Part shown: piece after piece, positions 15,377-23,304 of the stretch
How the letters are laid out: each line of letters begins with the position of its first letter
Position numbering within the stretch: position 1 is the first letter of the stretch
Source: Pedobacter sp.
GTDB taxonomy: Bacteria; Bacteroidota; Bacteroidia; Sphingobacteriales; Sphingobacteriaceae
DNA: 32,380 nucleotides
Direction: 5' to 3'
Assembly (NCBI GenBank): GCA_014377665.1
Contig: JACMPF010000221.1
Location: 1-32,380, forward strand
Position numbers and translations under genes: made by a program
The notes under the pieces: model-generated
What the model was told of the DNA's origin: nothing
Database searches by the model: none
Seen by the model: only the letters and a program-made list of their open reading frames with translations

Positions 15377-16231
15377 CTAGCTTCGGAGTACCCCTGTAAT
15401 TCTAACTGCGGCGGAAAGCCGCTTCATTCCATCATCTTTTATTTGCCGTGTTCGCTCTTTACTTAATCCAACCGTTTCCGCAATCTCTTCAAGAGTAAGG
15501 TGGCTAAATCCATTTGTTCCGAAAAAATGCTGAACAATTTTCATTTGCCTTACTGGAAGAATCTTAAACAACCTATCAAGATTGATTTGGTTAGATTCGA
15601 GCTCTAGATTGTAATCGGCTTTAGGCGTATTCTTATTCTCAAGAACATCCATTAATCGACCTCCACTGTCAGGATTGGTTATCTTATCAATTGATAAGAC
15701 AGAGCTTGGGTTTGTGACGCTATCTTTAATTTGAGCAATTGTTAGATCAGAGGATTCTATCAGTTCGTTCTGAGTAGGGGAACGCTCTAGGATTTGTTCC
15801 AATTGCTGAGTTAGACGGTTAACTTTCGATCCTATGATTAATTGATTAGCGGGAAGCCGGATCATCTTTTGTTGAGCATATATGAACTTATGTATATGTT
15901 GCCGGATGTGCCAGACGGCAAATGAAATTAACTTAAATCCTTTTGTTTCATCAAACCGGTTGACAGCATCTATTAATCCAAACTGTCCTTCAGATATTAG
16001 ATCCATCAAAGGCAATCCGGTATACTGATACTTTTTGGCTATTGATACTAGAAATCGAGCGTTGGATAATACAATCTTGTCTCTAGCTTTCGTGTCTCCT
16101 TGTTTCGCTTTTTGCGAGAGAAATACCTCCTCTTCCATACTTAATAAAGGATACTTGCTAGTCGACCTCAAGAATTTCGTAAGTGACTCATCTCTTGATG
16201 TGATGGACTCCGTAATCTTTATTTTTTTCAT
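15377..16231 (-). CDS. Sigma-70 family RNA polymerase sigma factor, divergent paralogue
   Basis: A 284-residue group 1/2-like sigma factor with regions 1.2, 2, 3 and 4, the size of the Bacteroidota primary sigma. It opens MKKIKITESITSRDESLTKFLR, close to the lineage's RpoD start. Core-binding region 2.1-2.2 reads YQYTGLPLMDLISEGQFGLIDAVNRFDETKGFKLISFAVWHIRQHI. The canonical WWIRQS of the primary sigma is changed to W107-H108-I-R-Q-H, so the second of two aromatic residues that help melt the -10 region is histidine. Region 4.2 keeps a helix-turn-helix (HLTLEEIAETVGLSKERTRQI). These differences make it likely an alternative sigma and not the housekeeping one, but without the rest of the genome this is inference. 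It is divergent from rpsA. Confidence 0.88.
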   Translation of the reverse strand: MKKIKITESITSRDESLTKFLRSTSKYPLLSMEEEVFLSQKAKQGDTKARDKIVLSNARFLVSIAKKYQYTGLPLMDLISEGQFGLIDAVNRFDETKGFKLISFAVWHIRQHIHKFIYAQQKMIRLPANQLIIGSKVNRLTQQLEQILERSPTQNELIESSDLTIAQIKDSVTNPSSVLSIDKITNPDSGGRLMDVLENKNTPKADYNLELESNQINLDRLFKILPVRQMKIVQHFFGTNGFSHLTLEEIAETVGLSKERTRQIKDDGMKRLSAAVRITGVLRS

Positions 16232-16250
16232 TTGGTTATTTGTTGGACGG

Positions 16251-16258
16251 CAAATCTA
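16251..16258 (-). promoter_or_regulatory. Predicted -7 element of the sigma-factor gene
   Basis: Minus-strand TAGATTTG (16258 to 16251) is an exact TAnnTTTG match 19 bases before the sigma ATG (16231). No clear -33 box was found. If real, the gene is read by the ordinary sigma-A holoenzyme. Confidence 0.45.
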
Positions 16259-16419
16259 TAAACACAACTGACAATTCCTTCATTTTTGAAATCTTCGACG
16301 TTTTCCGTCGATAATCGCGCTTTAAACAGAAGAATATTTGGTGTAAATTTAAACCATAGCAGCTCGTATCTTCTATTCTGAGACAATTGGTTCAATATCA
16401 AGAAGATTTCAAAAAAATC

Positions 16420-16450
16420 TTTCGATTAAAAATATTAATTTCTATCTTTG
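16420..16450 (+). promoter_or_regulatory. Predicted promoter of rpsA
   Basis: TATCTTTG at 16443-16450 is an exact -7 element. TTTCG at 16420-16424, 18 bases upstream, is the -33 candidate. The leader to ATG 16486 is about 30 bases. The position also shows that the open frame upstream of 16486 is not translated. Confidence 0.6.
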
Positions 16451-16452
16451 CC

Positions 16453-16474
16453 GTCCCTAACGGGAACAAAGGAG
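16453..16474 (+). promoter_or_regulatory. rpsA leader: small hairpin and strong Shine-Dalgarno
   Basis: GTCCC (16453-16457) can pair with GGGAAC (16462-16467) around TAAC, and AAAGGAG follows at 16468-16474, 11 bases before the ATG. It is the only clear Shine-Dalgarno sequence in the window, where other genes start without one. It decides the start at 16486. A role in feedback control by S1 is possible but inferred. Confidence 0.5.
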
Positions 16475-16485
16475 ATTTAATTTTA

Positions 16486-18420
16486 ATGGCTAAAAAACAA
16501 GTAGCAGAAAAAGAACTAGAGGCAAAAACAGCCGAACTACAAGGCGCAGACGCTCGTCTGGCTGAGAGAGAAACAATTGAATCTGAAGCTGATTCAGTGT
16601 CTATCGAGCAGATCAAATCGTCAATAGCGACTCCAGATCAAGATTTTGACTGGGATGCAGATGACAAAGCTTTCGGAAATTACAGCGATGAAGACCGTAA
16701 GAAGTTTGAAGATATGTATACCGACACTTTCAATCAAATTACTCAAGGTGAAATTATTAGCGGTATTGTTGTTTCAATAAACAACAAAGATGTAGTATTA
16801 AATGTTGGATTTAAATCTGACGGTTTAGTCTCTACATCAGAGTTTCGCGATACCCCTGATTTAAAAGTTGGTGATACAGTTGACGTTTTCGTGGAAGCTC
16901 CTGAAGATGCTAACGGCCAATTGATTTTATCTCGTAAAAGAGCTAAAACTCAGAGATCATGGGAGACTATTAACGAAGCCCTTGATAATGATAGAATCAT
17001 CAACGGATTTGTAAAAAGTCGTACGAAAGGTGGTCTTATTGTTGACATCATGGGTGTTGAGGCTTTCTTACCAGGTTCTCAAATTGACATAAAACCTATC
17101 CGCGATTACGATGTATATGTGGGTAAAACAATGGAATTCAAAGTCGTTAAGATTAACCACGAATTTAAAAACGTCGTTGTATCTCACAAAATCCTTATTG
17201 AGGATGATTTGGAAAGCCAAAAAGTTGAAATTGTATCTAAACTTGAAAAAGGTCAGGTATTGGAAGGAACGGTTAAAAACATTACTGATTTCGGTGTATT
17301 CATTGATTTGGGAGGTGTTGACGGTCTACTTCACATCACTGATATTTCTTGGGGCCGCATAGAGCATCCAAAAGAAGTTTTGAGCTTGGACGAAAAAATC
17401 AATGTTGTTGTTCTTGATTTTGATGATGAGAAAAAACGTATTGCTTTAGGCTTAAAACAATTGACTCCTCACCCGTGGGAATCTTTAGATACTAATCTTG
17501 TGATCGGGTCTAAAGTAAAAGGTAAAATTGTTACTGTTGCTGATTATGGTGCTTTCTTAGAAATCATTCCAGGTGTTGAAGGTTTAATCCACGTTTCAGA
17601 AATGTCATGGTCACAAAATCTACGCAGTCCGCAGGAATTCTTGAAAGTTAGTGATGAGATCGAAGCTGAAGTTTTGACTTTAGATAGAGACGAGCGCAAA
17701 ATGAGCTTGGGTATCAAACAATTAACACAGGATCCTTGGCAAAATGTGGCAGAAAGATATCCTATTGGAAGTAAGCATACTGCAGTGGTTAAAAACATGA
17801 CTAACTTCGGCGTATTTGTTGAAATCGAAGAAGGTATTGATGGATTGATTCATATCTCTGATTTATCGTGGTCTAAAAAAGTAAACCATCCTAATGAGTT
17901 CACTAAGGTTGGTGAAAGATTAGATGTTGTTGTTCTTGAATTAGATGTTGAAAGCCGTAAATTAAGCTTAGGGCACAAACAACTTGAGGAAAACCCTTGG
18001 GATACTTTTGAGACTATCTTTACGGTAGATTCAATCCACCAGGGTACAGTTGTTAAAGTAACCGATAAAGGTGCTGTTATTGCTTTACCATACGGTGTAG
18101 AAGGTTTCGTGCCAACTAAACATATGACTAAAGAAGACGGTTCTACTATCAAAGCTGAAGAAACCAATGACTTCAAAATCATTGAATTTAACAAAGATGC
18201 TAAACGTATCGTTGTGTCTCATGCTCGTATATGGGAAGAAGCCAAAGCTGAAGCAGTTGCCGAAGAAAGAGCTAGCAAGAAAAAAGAAGCTAAAGCTTCA
18301 AGTAATGCAGTGAAGAAAGTTAAAGATTCTGTTGAAAAATCTACATTAGGTGACTTAGGGGTGCTCGCACAATTAAAACAACAGATGGAAGGTGAAGAAA
18401 GCAAAGCTAAGAAAAGCTAA
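16486..18420 (+). CDS. rpsA: 30S ribosomal protein S1
   Basis: RNA-binding ribosomal protein that brings mRNA to the 30S subunit. The start at ATG 16486, behind AAAGGAG, gives 644 residues (MAKKQVAEKELEAK...). An acidic, helical N-terminal extension of about 80 residues (AERETIESEADSVSIEQI, DFDWDADDKAFGNYSDEDRKKFE) is followed by six S1 repeats, near residues 85, 168, 252, 338, 425 and 511. Repeats 3-5 show the classic pattern GTVKNITDFGVFIDLGGVDG, LLHITDISW and PKEVLSLDEKINVVVLD. The C-terminus is a Lys/Ala/Glu-rich tail (EAKAEAVAEERASKKKEAKA). The extension is typical of Bacteroidota S1. It ends at a terminator and is a single-gene unit. Confidence 0.97.
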   Translation: MAKKQVAEKELEAKTAELQGADARLAERETIESEADSVSIEQIKSSIATPDQDFDWDADDKAFGNYSDEDRKKFEDMYTDTFNQITQGEIISGIVVSINNKDVVLNVGFKSDGLVSTSEFRDTPDLKVGDTVDVFVEAPEDANGQLILSRKRAKTQRSWETINEALDNDRIINGFVKSRTKGGLIVDIMGVEAFLPGSQIDIKPIRDYDVYVGKTMEFKVVKINHEFKNVVVSHKILIEDDLESQKVEIVSKLEKGQVLEGTVKNITDFGVFIDLGGVDGLLHITDISWGRIEHPKEVLSLDEKINVVVLDFDDEKKRIALGLKQLTPHPWESLDTNLVIGSKVKGKIVTVADYGAFLEIIPGVEGLIHVSEMSWSQNLRSPQEFLKVSDEIEAEVLTLDRDERKMSLGIKQLTQDPWQNVAERYPIGSKHTAVVKNMTNFGVFVEIEEGIDGLIHISDLSWSKKVNHPNEFTKVGERLDVVVLELDVESRKLSLGHKQLEENPWDTFETIFTVDSIHQGTVVKVTDKGAVIALPYGVEGFVPTKHMTKEDGSTIKAEETNDFKIIEFNKDAKRIVVSHARIWEEAKAEAVAEERASKKKEAKASSNAVKKVKDSVEKSTLGDLGVLAQLKQQMEGEESKAKKS

Positions 18421-18442
18421 TCTTTAATTCAATATATTAGAT

Positions 18443-18468
18443 AGCCCCTCAAGTTGAGGGGCTTTTTT
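18443..18468 (+). terminator. Rho-independent terminator of rpsA
   Basis: AGCCCCTC (18443-18450) pairs with GAGGGGCT (18456-18463) around AAGTT, followed by six Ts (18463-18468). It begins 22 bases after the rpsA stop. The rest of the gap to pyrR (18469-18648) shows no gene or further strong hairpin. Confidence 0.9.
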
Positions 18469-18648
18469 GTTTATATGTTACTGCATTTTCAAAAAAGAAT
18501 CATTAGGCCTTTAGGCGAGATTTTTTAAACTTCTAAACCCAAGAAAGACTTTACGCTGTTCAAAAACAGACCGATAAATTAGCTAAGAACGCAGGGTTTT
18601 AAAAACATAAAATATAGAAACAAGTGCCAATAATTCATTTCCATTTTT

Positions 18649-18656
18649 TATATTTG
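18649..18656 (+). promoter_or_regulatory. Predicted -7 element of pyrR-pyrB
   Basis: TATATTTG is an exact TAnnTTTG match ending 15 bases before the pyrR ATG (18672). The leader is too short to hold a Bacillus-type PyrR attenuator, and no terminator/antiterminator pair is visible between the promoter and the gene. No -33 box stands out. Confidence 0.5.
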
Positions 18657-18671
18657 CCTAATCATTAGTCA

Positions 18672-19220
18672 ATGCAAAAAAGAACTCTGCTAGACGGACA
18701 AAAATTCCAAATCACAATTAAGAGACTTTGTCACCAATTAATTGAGAATCACAATGACTTTTCTAATACTGTTTTAATTGGTATCCAGCCAAGAGGTAGT
18801 TTTTTTGCTGACAGGGTTCAGCAGGAGCTTTCGGTTATCATCGAAAATCAAACAATCAAGAAGGGAAATTTAGACATCACTTTTTTTAGAGACGATTTTA
18901 GGCGTAAGGACGGGCTAGTTTCTGCTAGTAGCAATACGATCGATTTTATTATTGAAGGGAAAAATGTGATTCTCATCGACGATGTACTTTGGACAGGCAG
19001 AACCATCAGATCTGCTATGGATGCACTACTTGCATATGGCCGACCTGCTAAAGTGGAACTATTAATTTTAATTGACAGGAGATTTTCGAGACAGCTCCCT
19101 ATTGAGCCAGACTATATTGGTCAACAGGTAGACAGTCTACACTCACAATATGTGAAAGTTAGTTGGAAAGAAACAGAGGGAGAAGACAAGGTGATTTTAA
19201 TCTCAGAAACAAACAAATAA
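18672..19220 (+). CDS. pyrR: PyrR, pyr regulator / uracil phosphoribosyltransferase family
   Basis: A 182-residue type I phosphoribosyltransferase of the PyrR family. In Bacillus it binds pyr mRNA and causes attenuation in response to UMP, and it also has uracil phosphoribosyltransferase activity. The N-terminus (LDGQKFQITIKRLCHQLIENH) and the PRPP loop VILIDDVLWTGRTIRSAMDAL (from about residue 98) are clear, as is IGIQPRGSFFADRVQQEL. The gene is followed 1 base later by pyrB, so it belongs with pyrimidine synthesis. No attenuator is visible in the short leader or between the two genes, so RNA-based control of this operon is not supported by the sequence; the protein may act elsewhere or as an enzyme. 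Confidence 0.93.
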   Translation: MQKRTLLDGQKFQITIKRLCHQLIENHNDFSNTVLIGIQPRGSFFADRVQQELSVIIENQTIKKGNLDITFFRDDFRRKDGLVSASSNTIDFIIEGKNVILIDDVLWTGRTIRSAMDALLAYGRPAKVELLILIDRRFSRQLPIEPDYIGQQVDSLHSQYVKVSWKETEGEDKVILISETNK

Positions 19221-19221
19221 T

Positions 19222-20154
19222 ATGACAGTAGAAAAACTATCAACACGACATCTTTTGGGGATTAAAGACATCAACCGAAATGATATTGAATTGATTTTTG
19301 AGACTGCTGATAACTTCAAGGATGTGATTAACAGACCCATAAAGCGGGTTCCTTCTTTAAGAGACATTACAATTGCCAACATTTTCTTCGAAAATTCAAC
19401 ACGCACAAAGCTCTCCTTTGAACTTGCTGAGAAACGACTTTCGGCAGATGTAGTAAATTTTGCAGCTTCCTCATCTTCTGTAAGTAAAGGAGAAACCCTG
19501 GTTGACACGGTTAACAACATACTTGCAATGAAGGTTGATATGGTTGTAATGCGTCATCCTTATGCCGGTGCTGGCGTTTTTCTAAGTAAGCATATAGACG
19601 CGCAAATTGTAAATGCTGGAGATGGAGCGCACGAGCACCCAACTCAAGCTTTATTGGATGCTTACTCGATACGTCAGAAATTTGGTAATGTAGCCGGAAA
19701 GAAAATCGTAATTGTTGGAGATATCCTTCATTCAAGAGTGGCAATTTCAAATATCCTTTGCCTTCAAAAACTCGGTGCTGAAGTTATGGTTTGTGGACCT
19801 ACAACTTTAATTCCTAAACATATCGAATCCTTAGGAGTCAAAGTTGAACACAATCTTATGAAAGCATTAAATTGGTGCGATGTCGCAAATATGCTCAGGA
19901 TCCAATTGGAACGACAAGATATTAAATACTTTCCATCATTAAGAGAATATGCAATGATGTATGGACTTAACAAGCAAATTCTTGACAGCTTAGATAAAGA
20001 AATTATTATCATGCATCCCGGTCCGATAAACAGAGGGGTTGAAATTACGAGCGATGTAGCGGACAGTAAACAATCCATTATTCTTGAACAAGTTGAGAAC
20101 GGCGTGGCTATAAGAATGGCTGTTTTATACCTTCTCGCTTCCCAAAGGGATTAA
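19222..20154 (+). CDS. pyrB: Aspartate carbamoyltransferase catalytic subunit
   Basis: Joins carbamoyl phosphate and aspartate to form N-carbamoylaspartate in de novo pyrimidine synthesis. At 310 residues it is complete. The carbamoyl-phosphate loop FFENSTRTKLSFE is near residues 54-66; SSSVSKGETLVDT supplies the neighbouring loop; HEHPTQALLDAYSIRQ is near 137; and GDILHSRVAISN, MLRIQLER and MHPGPINRGVEI follow in the second domain. All active-site motifs are intact. It starts 1 base after the pyrR stop. No pyrI regulatory subunit follows; the next gene is the envelope cluster after a 123-bp gap. Confidence 0.96.
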   Translation: MTVEKLSTRHLLGIKDINRNDIELIFETADNFKDVINRPIKRVPSLRDITIANIFFENSTRTKLSFELAEKRLSADVVNFAASSSSVSKGETLVDTVNNILAMKVDMVVMRHPYAGAGVFLSKHIDAQIVNAGDGAHEHPTQALLDAYSIRQKFGNVAGKKIVIVGDILHSRVAISNILCLQKLGAEVMVCGPTTLIPKHIESLGVKVEHNLMKALNWCDVANMLRIQLERQDIKYFPSLREYAMMYGLNKQILDSLDKEIIIMHPGPINRGVEITSDVADSKQSIILEQVENGVAIRMAVLYLLASQRD

Positions 20155-20277
20155 TCATTTCTATAACATTTCTATTTTCTTTTCGTTTAACTCAGTGTTA
20201 TCAACAGATGTTAATTTCTTCTGTTAATAAGACATAATACTATTTTTATATTAGTACTAACCATATTTGAAATCAAA

Positions 20278-23200
20278 ATGCAGAAAAAAATCTTTTTTAT
20301 TCCGCTGTTATTAGCAAGCGGCTTTACGGCTACGTACGCTCAGAGCAGCAAGTTAGTAACCCTTAATAAAAATTATCAAGTCGGATTAGAGCTTTTACAC
20401 AACGAAAAATATGTTGCTGCAGCACAACAGTTCAGACTAGTTGAGAGCATACGCGAAAAACCCGGTGCACAACAAGAAAGCAACGCTGAACTTTCCCTAT
20501 TAAAAGAAAATGCAAAGTTTTATACTGCAGTATGTGCGTTAGAACTTGGAAATAGTGACGCTGAAAGCCTATTTCAAAACTTTATAAAAGAATACCCTTT
20601 AAACTCTAACACCAAATTGGCATATTTTCATGTTGGCAAATCATATTTTGGCCAAAAGAATTATCAGAAGGCTCTAGAATGGTTCGAAAAAACCGATCCA
20701 TCCTCTCTTTCTGCAAAGCAGCGGCTAGAATATCAATTTAAACAGGGTTATTCGTATTTTGAACTCAAAAATATAGAGAAAGCAGAACCTCTTTTTGAAG
20801 CTGTGAAAAAAGACGATTCCCCATTCCAAGAAAGTGCCACATACTACTTCGCCTATATTAATTACCTTAACAAAGAGTATAAAACTGCACTTAGTAACTT
20901 TGAAAAGTTAAAAGGGTCGCCAACCTATGAGTCAAGCTATCCTTATTACATCACATCAATGTATTATCTGGATGAGAGGTATGACGATGTTCTGAGTTAC
21001 GCTATTCCAATTCTAAAAACTTCAAAACAGCAGTACGAAGCTGAGATGTTGAGTCTGATCGCCGCTTCGTACTTTGCTAAATCTGACTATCAAAATGCAG
21101 AAAAATATTTTGCTGAATTTTATCAAAAGGATAAGTCAAACACTCAAAATAACCTGTTTACCTATCAATACGGTTATTCACTTTTCCAATTGAAAAAATA
21201 TACTCAATCTATTAACGTTTTGGAAAAGCTAAATACAGATGATGTCTATTTACAAAGTGGAATGTACACTCTTGGGCGCTCATTCATTGAGCTGAAGAGT
21301 AAGGAGAGAGCAAGGAGCGCTTTCTTCAGAGCATCAAGATTGGACTTTGATAAGGTTGTACAGGAAGAGTCCTGGATAAACTACGCCAGATTAAGTTACG
21401 AACTGGATTTTAATCAGCAAGCCTTAGAAGCGACGCAAAATTTTTTAAAACAGTTTCCTACCTCAAGGAAGATTAATGAGACCAAAACTTTACTTGGCGA
21501 GATTTTACTGACAAGTAAAAATTACCAAGCAGCAATTGATATTCTTGAACCTATTCAGAATAAATCAGCCGACGCGAGGGAGGCTTACCAAAAGGTAACT
21601 TACTTCAGAGGATTAGAGTTTTACAATGAACGCGCATTTCCAAATGCTTTATCCATGTTTCTTAGATCGGAGAAATTTCCTGAAGATGCCGAAATTTTGG
21701 CTTTAAATACTTATTGGAAGGCCGAAGCATCCTACGAATTGAGAAAGTTTGGAGAAGCTGTTAGTCATTTTGAGACTTTTCTGGATATGCCAGGCGCTAA
21801 AAAAACGGGTGTTTACAACTTTGCTAACTACGCCCTCGCTTACTCTGCTTTTGAGGATGAAAAGTACAGCAAAGCAGCAAACTACTTTGAAAAGTTCCTA
21901 AACGGTAATGATAGAGATCAGAAAACAATAAACGATGCAGTTGTCAGGTTAGCCGATTCTTACTTTGTTAGTAAAAGCTATGGCAATGCGCTGACTAATT
22001 ATAATAAGATTATTTCAAATGGATCAACTGGTGAGGATTATGCACTTTTTCAACGTGGTATGATTCAGGGATTGGAAAATCAGAACGATGCAAAAATTGC
22101 CACTATGGAGGATTTACTGAAAAAATTCGCAAATTCAAATTATGCCGATGACGCAGGATTTGAAACTGCCTATACATATTTTAATAAAGGCGATTTTGAT
22201 AAGTCTAAGTCAGACCTGATCACTTTAATAAGTAAGTATCCGAACAGCAGTTATGTGCCAAGAGCTTTGGTGACAATTGGTTTGGTTCAATACAACCAAG
22301 ACAAAGATGACGAAGCATTAGAATCATTCAAAAAGGTCATTAGAGAATATGCAAGCACTGAGGAGGCAAAGCAGTCACTTGAATCCATCAAGAATATTTA
22401 TGTGGATAGAGGTGATTCTGAAGGTTTCATTACCTACGCAAACTCAACGCCAATTGGAAACTATTCAGTTGCAGAGCAAGACAACATTGTCTTCCAAGCA
22501 ACTAACAACAGATACTTAAAAGGCGATTTCAAAGGTGCTTTCGAAGCGGTAAATGCTTATTTTGACAAATTTCCAAAGGCGATTCACAATAAAGAGGCAA
22601 AGTTTGTTAGAGCAGAATCTTTAGTTCAACTCGGTAGACCTTTAGAAGCAATTCCTGACTATGAGTATATTCTTAACGACTGGACAAGCGACTATACTGA
22701 AAGGTCCTTAGTTGGCATTTCGAAATTGTTCCTTGATCAGAAAAAATATAACGAAGCCATCGTTTATCTTAAGAGACTAGAGACAACTGCAGATTATAAA
22801 GTTCATTACAGCTTTGCACTAAATAATTTATTAAGAGCATATGATGCTTTAAACATGCCAGACGATATTGTTAAGTACGTGAAATTGATTAAGGAGTCTG
22901 AAAAAGGCTCTGAAGAAGAGAAAAACAGCGCCGACCTGTATGCTGGTAAAGCCTATTTACTTAAAGCAGATACATCAATGGCAGTTAAGGCTTTCAATAA
23001 CGTAGTTAGCAGCACTAAAACGGTAGCTGCAGCCGAAGCGAAATATAACCTTGCCGCTATACAATATGCTAAAAAAGATTATAAAACCTCTACCAAAACT
23101 TGTTTTGATCTAATAAATAATATGCCATCCTATGATTATTGGGTAGCTATGTCATTCATTTTGTTATCAGACAACTATGTAGCTCTTAAGGACAATTTAC

Positions 23201-23295
23201 AAGCTAAAAGTACACTACTAAGTATTATTGATAATTATGACGGAAAAGACGACATCGTTCCAATAGCTAAAGAAAAATTGCAAAAAATCAAATAG
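20278..23295 (+). CDS. Large periplasmic tetratricopeptide repeat protein
   Basis: A 1005-residue exported scaffold. The signal peptide is MQKKIFFIPLLLASGFTATYAQ, and the rest is built almost entirely of TPR helices. Examples are LAYFHVGKSYFGQKNYQKALEWFEKTDP, LIAASYFAKSDYQNAEKYFAEFYQKD, LGEILLTSKNYQAAIDILEPI, ANYALAYSAFEDEKYSKAANYFEKFL and LAAIQYAKKDYKTSTKTCFDLI. The repeat style is that of BamD and CpoB/YbgF, the latter being the Tol-Pal-associated periplasmic protein, but this one is several times longer. It opens a row of six genes on one strand with short gaps (9 bases to the next), ending in ExbB, ExbD and a TonB/TolA-like protein. I infer a scaffold role between peptidoglycan and outer membrane. 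An imperfect -7 box (CATATTTG, 20262-20269) precedes it. Confidence 0.88.
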   Translation: MQKKIFFIPLLLASGFTATYAQSSKLVTLNKNYQVGLELLHNEKYVAAAQQFRLVESIREKPGAQQESNAELSLLKENAKFYTAVCALELGNSDAESLFQNFIKEYPLNSNTKLAYFHVGKSYFGQKNYQKALEWFEKTDPSSLSAKQRLEYQFKQGYSYFELKNIEKAEPLFEAVKKDDSPFQESATYYFAYINYLNKEYKTALSNFEKLKGSPTYESSYPYYITSMYYLDERYDDVLSYAIPILKTSKQQYEAEMLSLIAASYFAKSDYQNAEKYFAEFYQKDKSNTQNNLFTYQYGYSLFQLKKYTQSINVLEKLNTDDVYLQSGMYTLGRSFIELKSKERARSAFFRASRLDFDKVVQEESWINYARLSYELDFNQQALEATQNFLKQFPTSRKINETKTLLGEILLTSKNYQAAIDILEPIQNKSADAREAYQKVTYFRGLEFYNERAFPNALSMFLRSEKFPEDAEILALNTYWKAEASYELRKFGEAVSHFETFLDMPGAKKTGVYNFANYALAYSAFEDEKYSKAANYFEKFLNGNDRDQKTINDAVVRLADSYFVSKSYGNALTNYNKIISNGSTGEDYALFQRGMIQGLENQNDAKIATMEDLLKKFANSNYADDAGFETAYTYFNKGDFDKSKSDLITLISKYPNSSYVPRALVTIGLVQYNQDKDDEALESFKKVIREYASTEEAKQSLESIKNIYVDRGDSEGFITYANSTPIGNYSVAEQDNIVFQATNNRYLKGDFKGAFEAVNAYFDKFPKAIHNKEAKFVRAESLVQLGRPLEAIPDYEYILNDWTSDYTERSLVGISKLFLDQKKYNEAIVYLKRLETTADYKVHYSFALNNLLRAYDALNMPDDIVKYVKLIKESEKGSEEEKNSADLYAGKAYLLKADTSMAVKAFNNVVSSTKTVAAAEAKYNLAAIQYAKKDYKTSTKTCFDLINNMPSYDYWVAMSFILLSDNYVALKDNLQAKSTLLSIIDNYDGKDDIVPIAKEKLQKIK

Positions 23296-23304
23296 AAGAT
23301 CAAC

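Noticed and set aside
16486-18420. Repeated segments within rpsA that could look like tandem DNA repeats
   Set aside because: They are the six S1 domains of the protein; similarity is at protein level and diverged at DNA level.
18469-18648. Small gene or structured RNA in the rpsA-pyrR gap
   Set aside because: The longest ATG frame is 17 codons (from 18476) and no stable hairpin beyond the rpsA terminator was found by eye.
20203-20225. AACAGA ... TCTGTT inverted repeat after pyrB as a terminator
   Set aside because: Stem is only 6 bp with an 11-base loop and is followed by AATAAG, not a T run. No strong terminator for pyrB was found.
20278-23295. Periodic helical repeats as a possible repeat-expansion or surface adhesin gene
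   Set aside because: The repeats are TPR motifs of about 34 residues with diverged DNA; there are no near-identical units, and the context is an envelope motor operon.
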